From Candidatus Desulfosporosinus nitrosoreducens (GTDB lineage Bacteria; Bacillota; Desulfitobacteriia; Desulfitobacteriales; Desulfitobacteriaceae): a stretch of DNA of 50,412 nucleotides. A model generated the notes under the pieces. It did no database searches. It had not been told where the DNA came from and saw only the letters and a list, made by a program, of their open reading frames with translations. The position numbers were made by a program, and so were the translations under genes. Numbering within the stretch: position 1 is the stretch's first letter; every line of letters starts with the position of its first letter. Where the stretch lies: contig NZ_JAVHUW010000075.1 in assembly GCF_030954495.1 (NCBI RefSeq), positions 1-50,412 of the forward strand, read 5' to 3'. This document shows positions 15,110 through 22,648 of the stretch, one piece after another.

Positions 15110-16384
15110 ATGTCACTGTTTTATGATCAGGCCAAGATTTATGTCAAGGGGGGCGACGGCGGAGCAGGCGCTGTCGCCTTTCGTCGGGAAAAATACGTTC
15201 CCGAAGGCGGGCCGAGCGGTGGAGACGGCGGCCGCGGGGGAGATGTTGTTTTCGTCGGCGATGAAGGTATGAGCACTTTAGTAGATTTTCGTTATAAACG
15301 GCATTATAAAGGGGAACGCGGAGAGCACGGGCAAGCCAAGAATATGAGCGGAAAAAGCGGCAGTGACGTACTTCTGCGCGTCCCTGTGGGTACAGTGGTT
15401 ATTGAAGATGAAACCGGTGACGTAATTGCCGATATAACAGAACACGGTCAGCGTATCGTTGTTGCCGCCGGAGGCAGAGGCGGCAGAGGAAATGCCCGCT
15501 TCATGAGCAATACGAACAAAGCCCCCACTTTGGCGGAAAATGGTGAACCGGGTGAGGAGCACTGGATGCGCTTGGAACTCAAGCTTCTGGCCGATGTTGG
15601 CCTGGTAGGATTCCCTAATGTAGGAAAATCTACTTTAATTTCACGGGTTTCGGCCGCCAATCCTAAGATCGCGGATTACCATTTCACCACCCTTGTGCCG
15701 AATCTGGGAGTGGTTGAACTTGATGATGGGCAGAGCTTTGTTATGGCAGATATTCCGGGCCTTATCGAGGGCGCCCATACCGGGGCCGGGCTCGGGCATG
15801 AATTTTTGCGCCATACGGAAAGGACACGTTTAATCCTGCACGTTTTGGATATTTCCGGCTCGGAAGAACGGGACCCTCTGGAGGATTTCCGGGTTATCCA
15901 GGAAGAGCTCCGGCTGTACAGTCCGGCTTTGGCCGAGCGGCCTGTGATTGTCGTGGCTAATAAAATTGATATTCCCGGTGCTGAAGAAAACCTGCGGCGT
16001 TTACAAGATGTGCTGGAGGAAGGACAGGAGATGTTTGCGGTTTCTGCGGCCACGGGGGAAGGACTGCAAGCCTTGATTTACCGAATCGCTCAACGGCTGC
16101 CTGATATTCCGGTGCCGGAGATTGCAGTCTATGCGGCAGATCATCGCGTGACGAAGGCGCAGCCGGAAAAGCGCTTTGAGATTTCCAAAACAGACAATCA
16201 GTATACGATTAGCGGCAAGGAAATTGAAAAACATGTTCGCATGACTTTATTCGATCGGGAAGAAAGCGTTTACCGTTTCCAGAACATCCTTAAAGCGATG
16301 GGGGTGGACGACGCTCTGCGTGAAGCGGGGATTAAAGAAGGAGACAGTGTGGAAATTGCCGGTGTGACGTTCGAATGGGAGTAG
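15110..16384 (+). CDS. obgE: GTPase Obg/CgtA, ribosome assembly and stress
   Basis: 424 residues with the three Obg parts in order. The glycine-rich Obg fold (residues 1-158) has GGDGGAGAVAFRREKYVPEG and GGRGGRGNARF. The G domain has G1 GFPNVGKST, switch FTTLVPNLG, G3 DIPGLIEGA, G4 NKID and G5 SAATGEG. A C-terminal OCT domain ends the protein (about 350-424). It binds the 50S subunit and links ribosome maturation to growth and sporulation. Start ATG 15110 is preferred over 15104, which is only one base from the GAGGAG motif. Confidence 0.97.
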   Translation: MSLFYDQAKIYVKGGDGGAGAVAFRREKYVPEGGPSGGDGGRGGDVVFVGDEGMSTLVDFRYKRHYKGERGEHGQAKNMSGKSGSDVLLRVPVGTVVIEDETGDVIADITEHGQRIVVAAGGRGGRGNARFMSNTNKAPTLAENGEPGEEHWMRLELKLLADVGLVGFPNVGKSTLISRVSAANPKIADYHFTTLVPNLGVVELDDGQSFVMADIPGLIEGAHTGAGLGHEFLRHTERTRLILHVLDISGSEERDPLEDFRVIQEELRLYSPALAERPVIVVANKIDIPGAEENLRRLQDVLEEGQEMFAVSAATGEGLQALIYRIAQRLPDIPVPEIAVYAADHRVTKAQPEKRFEISKTDNQYTISGKEIEKHVRMTLFDREESVYRFQNILKAMGVDDALREAGIKEGDSVEIAGVTFEWE

Positions 16385-16416
16385 GGTGAGAATTTTCGTC
16401 GTTTGGGGGTAACGCT

Positions 16417-17685
16417 GTGAAAAGATATCTCTGGTGGGGAATTGGGATAGTGCTTGTGCTTCTTGTTTTGGCTGTTGCCGGATGGTGGATATGGGGGAGT
16501 GCTCGGGGTACTCTGAAGGTCACGGCCGGGACCGTGGCGCCGATTTCCATGCAGGAGGATGTCTATGCGACAGGAAGCGTTGCCCCCGGTTCACGCCAGG
16601 AGGTACGGGTCTTAAATCCCGGAATTGTCTCCAAAGTAGCCGTAAAGGTCGGAGACACTGTTCAAGCAGGGCAAACCCTTGCCACCCTCGATACGACCCT
16701 GGCAGATGCTCAAGTGGCCCAAACTCAGGCCGGTGTTGAAGCAGCCCAAGCCGTTGTTAATGCTGCGCAGAATAGTCTGGCGGAACTGAAGCGCGCTCAA
16801 AGCCTGGCGGCAGCCGCCGCAAATGCTGCGGCAGGTACTGCTGCCTCGGCAAATTCCGGGAGTGCAGGTCAAAGTAATATGGACGTTGTGAATATAAACG
16901 GCAACGGCGGAGGAAGTGCCGCTGGAACTAATAATAACGGTGCGGCGAATGTCGGTTCTCTGACAAGCGTTTTAGAAGGTTCCGGTGCGGTTTCTCAGGC
17001 TCAAGGAGCTCTGGCCCAGGGCCAGGCAGCCTTAAAACAGGCTCAGGAAGCTTTGCATCTTGCCCAAATACAACGGGATCTGTTGAGTTACAAAGCTATT
17101 CTCTCCGGGACGGTTCTGGAGGTGAATGCTCAGGCCGGGGACTTGGCTTCGGCCCAACAGCCCTTAGTGGTTGTCGGGGAGCTGAACCATATGAATGTTG
17201 TGGTTCAGCTTAATGAAATGGATGCCAACAAGGTTAAGCGGGGGGAAAAAGTGACGGTAACCAGCAAAACCCTAGGCACCGCGGCAGTTACGGGTATTAT
17301 CGCGGAAATTGCTCCTGAAGCGGCGACCCAAGCAAGCCTTCAAGCAAATACCTCCCCCACAGTAGGAGTAACGATTCGTTTAGATCAAGTACCGGCCGGA
17401 CTGAAACCGGGCTATAATGTCAATATTCAAGTGGTCGTGGCAACTAAAAAAGGGGTCTTGGCTGTTCCTTTGGAGGCTTTGTTTCAGGAAGGCAGCAAGA
17501 ACTATGTCTACCGAATTCAAGAAGGACGCCTGCATAAGACCGAGGTTAAAGTGGGTATTGGCAACGATACGCACCAAGAAATTACCAGCGGCTTAAAGTC
17601 CGGGGATCTCATCGTTCTGAATCCTTCGAATCAGCTCTCTGAAGGCCTGGCCGTGACGGCGGAGCAGGGAAGTGGAGGGTCATGA
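16417..17685 (+). CDS. MacA/RND-type efflux adaptor
   Basis: A 422-residue periplasmic-adaptor-type protein with one N-terminal membrane helix (GIGIVLVLLVLAVAGWWIWG). It has a split lipoyl domain (VSKVAVKVGDTVQAGQTLATLD and LSGTVLEVNAQAGDL), a helical hairpin, a beta barrel and a membrane-proximal domain (AVPLEALFQEG...). The hairpin centre is interrupted by a low-complexity Ala/Asn/Gly segment (residues about 130-190). Its stop overlaps the start of the FtsX-type permease (ATGA), so they form a unit. The start is the GTG at 16417 after GGGGG. Confidence 0.9.
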   Translation: MKRYLWWGIGIVLVLLVLAVAGWWIWGSARGTLKVTAGTVAPISMQEDVYATGSVAPGSRQEVRVLNPGIVSKVAVKVGDTVQAGQTLATLDTTLADAQVAQTQAGVEAAQAVVNAAQNSLAELKRAQSLAAAAANAAAGTAASANSGSAGQSNMDVVNINGNGGGSAAGTNNNGAANVGSLTSVLEGSGAVSQAQGALAQGQAALKQAQEALHLAQIQRDLLSYKAILSGTVLEVNAQAGDLASAQQPLVVVGELNHMNVVVQLNEMDANKVKRGEKVTVTSKTLGTAAVTGIIAEIAPEAATQASLQANTSPTVGVTIRLDQVPAGLKPGYNVNIQVVVATKKGVLAVPLEALFQEGSKNYVYRIQEGRLHKTEVKVGIGNDTHQEITSGLKSGDLIVLNPSNQLSEGLAVTAEQGSGGS

Positions 17686-18881
17686 GTCCCTTTGAAGCTC
17701 TGCGGGGGGCCCTCTTTAGCCTGCGGACGAACAAGCTGAGGACGGGGCTGACAATGTTGGGAATCATTATCGGCATTGCTGCCGTGATTGCCGTAGTAAC
17801 CATTGGGCTGGGCGGGAAAGCGGCAATCATGCAGGAAATGGAGAAAAGCGGGGTTAATCTTTTTGTCCTGTACCCGAAGTCGACCACCGGACAAAGCGGA
17901 CTTGAAGCGAACCTTTTGAGCTTATCGGACAGTGAAGCTTTGCAAAGCGCCCTGCCCCAAGTGAAGACACTGCTCCCGACGAGCGTCGACTATGCCGCCA
18001 TGGAAGTGAGCCAAAAGAATTCTTCGGCTATGCTTGTGGGAACGACGCCGGAATTTGCCGTTTTGCGCCGCCGGGAAGTGGCCAAAGGACGTTTTTTTTC
18101 TGAGGAGGAGTTTGAGGCGGATCGCCGGGTTGTGGTGATTGATCAAACCTTGTCCGATAGTTTATTCGGAGCCGGTAATCCTTTAGGGCAGCAACTGATG
18201 ATTCAAAATGTGCCCTGCCGGGTGATCGGGGTTTTGGCTAAAGACACTTCCGCGTTTGCCCAGTTTGACGTCAGTCCGCAAAACTCTTATGCTTATGTCC
18301 CCTGGGGAACCTGGACAGATATTTTTCAAACCACTCGGGTGGATCAATTAGAGGGAGCAACTTATCAGGAGTCAGACTTGGAGAGTGTGATCGCACGTGC
18401 CAAGCAGATTCTAAATGTGCGTCACGGGACGACGGACCAGTATGAGGCTTACAACGTTCAGCAGCTCGTTCAATCGACGAATAAAATTACGCGTATCCTG
18501 ACGAGTATTATAGGTCTGGTGGCGGGAATTTCCCTTTTCGTAGGCGGGATTGGCATCATGAATATTATGCTGGTTTCAGTAACGGAACGCACTCGTGAAA
18601 TCGGGTTGCGCAAAGCGGTAGGGGCCAAAGAACGGGATATTTTACTGCAATTTCTCTTGGAAGCGATTGTTTTATCCTTGGTCGGCGGAGTTGTGGGGAT
18701 CGCTTTGGGAGTGGGGAGCGCTTTGCTGACAGCGAATCTTCTAAACTGGCCGCCGCTCTTATCCGGCTGGTCGATTCTGTTTGCAGTCACTTTCTCTCTG
18801 GCCGTAGGCCTCTTCTTCGGCTATTATCCGGCGCTGAAAGCCGCCAAACTTGAGCCCATCACGGCCTTGAGATATGAGTGA
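17682..18881 (+). CDS. MacB/FtsX-type ABC permease
   Basis: A 399-residue protein with an N-terminal membrane helix (LTMLGIIIGIAAVIAVVTIGLG). A MacB periplasmic core domain follows (about residues 45-240). Three C-terminal helices make the FtsX domain (MNIMLVSVTERTREIGLRKAVGA is the typical cytoplasmic loop that meets an ATPase). With the adaptor upstream this is a mechanotransmission-type exporter or lipoprotein-handling system. The ATP-binding subunit normally encoded between or beside these genes is not present in the window. Confidence 0.9.
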   Translation: MSPFEALRGALFSLRTNKLRTGLTMLGIIIGIAAVIAVVTIGLGGKAAIMQEMEKSGVNLFVLYPKSTTGQSGLEANLLSLSDSEALQSALPQVKTLLPTSVDYAAMEVSQKNSSAMLVGTTPEFAVLRRREVAKGRFFSEEEFEADRRVVVIDQTLSDSLFGAGNPLGQQLMIQNVPCRVIGVLAKDTSAFAQFDVSPQNSYAYVPWGTWTDIFQTTRVDQLEGATYQESDLESVIARAKQILNVRHGTTDQYEAYNVQQLVQSTNKITRILTSIIGLVAGISLFVGGIGIMNIMLVSVTERTREIGLRKAVGAKERDILLQFLLEAIVLSLVGGVVGIALGVGSALLTANLLNWPPLLSGWSILFAVTFSLAVGLFFGYYPALKAAKLEPITALRYE

Positions 18882-18970
18882 TGGCGATGTTTTCAGGCTC
18901 GCTAAGAGAACTACATACGTGGTTAAATGAATTGACCGGACGATTTAATCATGATGAAAAAATTATTTAG
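18881..18970 (+). CDS. Possible 29-residue ORF coupled to the permease gene
   Basis: The ATG overlaps the permease stop (TGATG) and the ORF ends in the AGGAGG region of yhbY, so it fills the gap exactly. Translation: MAMFSGSLRELHTWLNELTG and nine more residues. There is no known family. It may only serve to couple translation. Confidence 0.35.
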   Translation: MAMFSGSLRELHTWLNELTGRFNHDEKII

Positions 18971-18981
18971 GAGGAAACTAA

Positions 18982-19275
18982 GTGTTGACAGGGAAGCAAA
19001 AACGTTATTTAAGGGCGATGGGCAATGAAATGGTACCGATTCTCCAGGTAGGCAAAGGAGGAATCGCCGAAGCTGTGGTTACCCAGGCAGATGAAGCCTT
19101 GGAAGCCCGGGAGCTGATTAAAGGCAGGGTTCTGCAAAACTGTCTGGAAGAACCTCAAAGCGTGGCCGCAGATTTGGCGGAGCAGACGCGTTCCGAGCTC
19201 GTCCAGGTTATTGGGCGGAATTTCCTGCTGTACAGACCGTCCAAGGATAAGCCCCTTATTGTTTTGCCAAATTAG
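18982..19275 (+). CDS. yhbY: YhbY-type RNA-binding protein (CRM domain)
   Basis: 97 residues, LTGKQKRYLRAMGNEMVPILQVGKGG... with the GKGG loop and the C-terminal QVIGRNFLLYRPSK of the CRM fold. The family binds the pre-50S particle and is commonly next to obg. Start GTG 18982 with AGGAGG 7 bases upstream. The adaptor-permease pair separates it from obg here. Confidence 0.93.
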   Translation: MLTGKQKRYLRAMGNEMVPILQVGKGGIAEAVVTQADEALEARELIKGRVLQNCLEEPQSVAADLAEQTRSELVQVIGRNFLLYRPSKDKPLIVLPN

Positions 19276-19287
19276 CGAGCTATAAAT

Positions 19288-19340
19288 AAAGCCATGCCTT
19301 ATACGTGGATTTTGTCCGCGATTAAGCATGGCTTTTGTTT
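19288..19340 (+). terminator. Terminator after yhbY
   Basis: AAAGCCATGC (19288) pairs with GCATGGCTTT (19326), with a second small stem (CGTGGA/TCCGCG) inside, followed by TTGTTTT. Confidence 0.8.
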
Positions 19341-19446
19341 TCCTAAGCAAACAATAATCTGCTCCTGAGAATTTTTTTGCGGCAGGAAGGGATGCCCGCT
19401 CTGATTAGCGAATGTTATTTCATTGTAGCCTGGGGGGGATGGCAAG

Positions 19447-20904
19447 ATGGGGATACGGCGGCATATGCGGTGGGCAAGTGCGGAAGCTTTGCGGAAAAAA
19501 GTGCATATTTATGAAACGATCTTGAACTCCATTCATGAGGGGGTTCTCATTACAGATCCGAAGGGGTATGTAATTTTTTATAATCAGGAGATTGCCTTAT
19601 TGGAAGGCTTAAACCCGGAGGATGTGGTAGGCCGGCATCTTTCGGAGATTTACAGTCAACCGCTGGATACAAGTGAGCATTTGAGAGTTTCCCGCACGGC
19701 GCAGCCGATCCGGGAAACTTATCAGAAATACTTTACCCGCCAAGGACTGGAGGTTCACCTGGTGGCCAGTACGGTGCCGGTCTTAAGGCAGAATGAACTG
19801 TTAGCGGTTTATTCAGTCTGCCGGGAAGCTACACATCTAAAAGAAATGTTATTGCGCACGATGCAAATCCAGGAAATTAAAGCGGATTTGCTTGAAGGCA
19901 AAAAGAATAGCCCGGCACATTCCGGGCGGGCGAATTTTGTCTTTGCCGATATTATCGGTAAAAGCAAGGCTATGGAAAAGGTTATCCGCGGGGCGCAGAG
20001 GGCTATGTCGGGGACCGCTAATATTCTGGTTTACGGGGAAACGGGGACAGGCAAAGAATTGCTTGTGCAAAGCATTCATAACGGCAGTCCCCGCAAACAT
20101 TATCCCTTTGTGGCGATTAACTGTTCGGCAATTCCGGAAAACCTCCTGGAGACGATGTTGTTCGGAGCGGTTAAAGGAGCTTATACGGGGGCTGTGCCGA
20201 CGACGGGAATTTTTGAGTATGTGGATGAAGGGACCTTGTATCTGGATGAAATTAATTCTATGAGTCTCGGGCTGCAGGCGAAACTTCTGCGTGCCCTGCA
20301 AGAACGCACTTACCGCAAAGTGGGCAGCGTCACGGAAATACCCCTGCGCTGCCGGATTATCAGCTCGATTAATGTGGACCCAATGACTTGTCTGCAAAAG
20401 AAATTGCTGCGGGAGGATTTGTTTTACCGGCTCTCAGTCATCTCTCTGACGATTCCGCCGCTGCGGGAGAGGAAAGAGGACATTCCCTGCCTGATTGAGT
20501 ATTTCATTAAAAAACATTCTCCCCGCCACTCTCAGTGCAAAATGGAGCTGGACCCGGAATTGGCCCGGATGTTTCAGAGTTATCGTTGGGCCGGAAATAT
20601 CCGGGAGTTGGAGAATGCGATTGAAAGCATGATTTGCATGGCGGGAGAGGAGAAGTGGCTGACGTGTGAACACTTGCCCATGTATCTCAAGCAGCAAATG
20701 GAGCAAGAAACTTTTAAAGCGGGTAAAGTTCCTTCTCAGCTCAGCCCGTCGCTGCTGGATATGGAAAATAGTATTGTCACGGATGCCTTAAAAAAACATC
20801 GCGGAAATCTCAGCCGCGCGGCCAAGGAACTGGGAATTTTACGGCAAAGTTTGCAGTACCGGGTTAAAAAGTTAGGCATTGACGCGGAGCAATTTCGACA
20901 TTAG
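19447..20904 (+). CDS. Sigma-54-dependent activator with PAS sensor, AAA+ and Fis helix-turn-helix
   Basis: 485 residues. A PAS domain (about 20-130: ILNSIHEGVLITDPKGYVIFYN) is the likely sensor. The AAA+ domain has Walker A GETGTGKE (about 196), the sigma-54 contact loop GAYTGA (244-249; Tyr for the usual Phe, a known variant), Walker B EGTLYLDEIN and an arginine-finger region. The C-terminal Fis-type helix-turn-helix is NLSRAAKELGILRQSLQYRV. There is no receiver domain, so the signal is probably a small molecule or redox cue bound by the PAS. It stands directly before two -24/-12 promoters (21095, 26647) and is the natural regulator of the betaine/histidine island. A terminator (21014) ends its transcript. 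Confidence 0.93.
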   Translation: MGIRRHMRWASAEALRKKVHIYETILNSIHEGVLITDPKGYVIFYNQEIALLEGLNPEDVVGRHLSEIYSQPLDTSEHLRVSRTAQPIRETYQKYFTRQGLEVHLVASTVPVLRQNELLAVYSVCREATHLKEMLLRTMQIQEIKADLLEGKKNSPAHSGRANFVFADIIGKSKAMEKVIRGAQRAMSGTANILVYGETGTGKELLVQSIHNGSPRKHYPFVAINCSAIPENLLETMLFGAVKGAYTGAVPTTGIFEYVDEGTLYLDEINSMSLGLQAKLLRALQERTYRKVGSVTEIPLRCRIISSINVDPMTCLQKKLLREDLFYRLSVISLTIPPLRERKEDIPCLIEYFIKKHSPRHSQCKMELDPELARMFQSYRWAGNIRELENAIESMICMAGEEKWLTCEHLPMYLKQQMEQETFKAGKVPSQLSPSLLDMENSIVTDALKKHRGNLSRAAKELGILRQSLQYRVKKLGIDAEQFRH

Positions 20905-20910
20905 GGTAGT

Positions 20911-20970
20911 CTAAGGTGCAAAGAGAATTCGCTGCAATGCAATTTTGCAGTAAGATATTTTGCACCTTAG
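20911..20970. promoter_or_regulatory. Nested palindromes, probable upstream activator site 1
   Basis: A perfect 12-base outer inverted repeat, CTAAGGTGCAAA (20911) and TTTGCACCTTAG (20959), shares its centre with an inner CTGCAA/TTGCAG pair. It lies about 150 bases before the first sigma-54 promoter, a normal distance for an enhancer. Similar TGCA-rich palindromes occur at 26499-26594 before the second promoter. Confidence 0.65.
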
Positions 20971-21013
20971 GGCCAGAGATTTAAGAGAAAGGCATAGAGG
21001 CATGGTCAGTGTT

Positions 21014-21062
21014 GCGAGACCGGAAAGGTTCAATTATGGACTCTTCCGGTCTCGCCTTTTTT
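21014..21062 (+). terminator. Strong terminator of the sigma-54 activator gene
   Basis: A perfect 12-base stem GCGAGACCGGAA / TTCCGGTCTCGC followed by C and six T. It lies between the enhancer-like palindrome and the -24/-12 promoter, so it isolates the activator transcript from the catabolic operon. Confidence 0.93.
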
Positions 21063-21094
21063 CTCTGGAAGTAAAATTAGCTTGTCGTCAAATT

Positions 21095-21110
21095 TGGCAT
21101 TGGATTTGCA
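21095..21110 (+). promoter_or_regulatory. Sigma-54 promoter 1 (-24/-12)
   Basis: TTGGCATTGGATTTGCA has GG at 21096-21097 and GC at 21108-21109, exactly the 12-base -24/-12 spacing and close to the TGGCACG-N4-TTGC consensus. Transcription should begin near 21121, about 80 bases before mttB1. Confidence 0.8.
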
Positions 21111-21199
21111 AGCTTAATTTTAATATTACACTTTCGGTTTCTTGAAGGTGCTGGGAAACAGTTCCCAGAAAACATAAGGATAAAAGGGGGATGCTTTTC

Positions 21200-22648
21200 T
21201 TGAAAGTCAACATGCGCGCACAGGCGACCGTGGGACTCAATTTGCTTTCCGATGACCAGATCGAGGAGATTCATTCGGCGACACTTCAGGTTCTCCAAAC
21301 AGTCGGCGTAGAAGTGTATGAAGAAGAGGCTCTGCAGCTTTTGAAAAACGCCGGGGCTGACGTGGAAGGGACTCGTGTCCGCTTGCCGGTGTGGCTGGTT
21401 CAGGAAGCTTTAGCCGGCGCTCCGAAGTCTGTAACGTTATACAATCGTTCCGGGGAGCCTGCCTGTATTCTGGAAAAAGGCAAAATTTATTATGGCTCAG
21501 GCTCGGATACTCCCTATACTATTGACGTGGAAACAGGCAAGCGCCGTTTGGCGACAAATGCCGATGTGGGGATGGCGGCCAAACTGGCAGACGCTTTGGA
21601 GCATATTGATTTCATCATGTCTTTGGGCCTGGCTTCGGATGCGCCTCCGGAGGCTTCCGATGTCTATCAGTATCAGGCGATGGTGACCAATACCCGCAAA
21701 CCGATTTTGTTTACGGCTCATGGACGGCAAGGATTGCTGGATATTTACGAGATTTCCTCTTTGGTAGCCGGCGGAGACCGGGATCTTAGGCTAAAGCCTT
21801 TTTGTGCTTTATATAATGAACCCAGCTCTCCGCTGATGCACTCTAAAGAGGCGGTGGAAAAACTTTTAACTTGTGCGGAAAAGGAAATCCCCATGATTTA
21901 TGTGCCGGCTACCATGCTTGGGGCCACGGGCCCCGTCACTCCCGCGGGCTCCCTCGTTGTGGCCAATGCCGAACAACTTTCAGGCCTGGTAATTCATCAA
22001 CTGAAGAAGAAAGGAGCGCCTTTTATCTATGGAGGCGGAACTCCTCCGATGGATTTGCGCACGTTTATTTGTTCCTACGGATCTTCTCAGCGGGATTTGG
22101 GCTGCACCTCTTTGGTGAAGATCGGTCAATACTATAATCTCCCCACCTTTACCACTGCCGGTTGCAGCGATGCTCACGTTTTTGACCAGCAGGCCGGAAT
22201 GGAAGCGGGTTTTAACACCTTGATCGCCGGCCTGGCGGGAGGAAACCTAATCCATGATGCTGGTTATATCGGGATTGGTCTTATCTCGTCCATGGAGATG
22301 CTGGTGCTTTGTGATGAAGCGGCCAGCAACGTCAAGTACTATCTCAGGGGCGTCGAGGTGAATGCGGAAACCTTGGCCGTGGATGTCATCAAGGCTGTAG
22401 GCCCTGGCGGAAACTTCATCGGGGAGGACCATACCATGGATAATTTTCGCAAGTACCGCCTGGATACCCATGTTGTCAATCGTCTGAATCTCGATGCCTG
22501 GGAAGAGGCCGGGAGCAAGACCTTTGGCGAGCTGGCCAACGAGAGAGTCAAGAAGCTGCTGGCGGAGCATACAGTCCCGCCCTTGCCGGAGGGTGTGCTG
22601 GCCGGAATTGACGCTGTGGTGCAAAGGGAGAGAAAAGAAAGATTATGA
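21200..22648 (+). CDS. MttB-family corrinoid methyltransferase 1 (non-pyrrolysine)
   Basis: A 482-residue member of the trimethylamine:corrinoid methyltransferase superfamily (COG5598). The family N-terminus is LLSDDQIEEIHSATLQVLQTVGVEV. A TIM-barrel core carries GSGSDTPYTIDVETGKRR, AATMLGATGPVTPAGSLV-like strands and VKAVGPGGNFIGEDHTMDNFRKYR near the end. There is no in-frame TAG, so it is of the non-pyrrolysine type. Known members (MtgB and relatives) demethylate glycine betaine, proline betaine or carnitine-like substrates onto a corrinoid protein. The ATG at 21191 directly abuts the GGGGG motif, so TTG 21200 is the likelier start. The stop overlaps hutH (ATGA). Confidence 0.93.
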   Translation: MKVNMRAQATVGLNLLSDDQIEEIHSATLQVLQTVGVEVYEEEALQLLKNAGADVEGTRVRLPVWLVQEALAGAPKSVTLYNRSGEPACILEKGKIYYGSGSDTPYTIDVETGKRRLATNADVGMAAKLADALEHIDFIMSLGLASDAPPEASDVYQYQAMVTNTRKPILFTAHGRQGLLDIYEISSLVAGGDRDLRLKPFCALYNEPSSPLMHSKEAVEKLLTCAEKEIPMIYVPATMLGATGPVTPAGSLVVANAEQLSGLVIHQLKKKGAPFIYGGGTPPMDLRTFICSYGSSQRDLGCTSLVKIGQYYNLPTFTTAGCSDAHVFDQQAGMEAGFNTLIAGLAGGNLIHDAGYIGIGLISSMEMLVLCDEAASNVKYYLRGVEVNAETLAVDVIKAVGPGGNFIGEDHTMDNFRKYRLDTHVVNRLNLDAWEEAGSKTFGELANERVKKLLAEHTVPPLPEGVLAGIDAVVQRERKERL

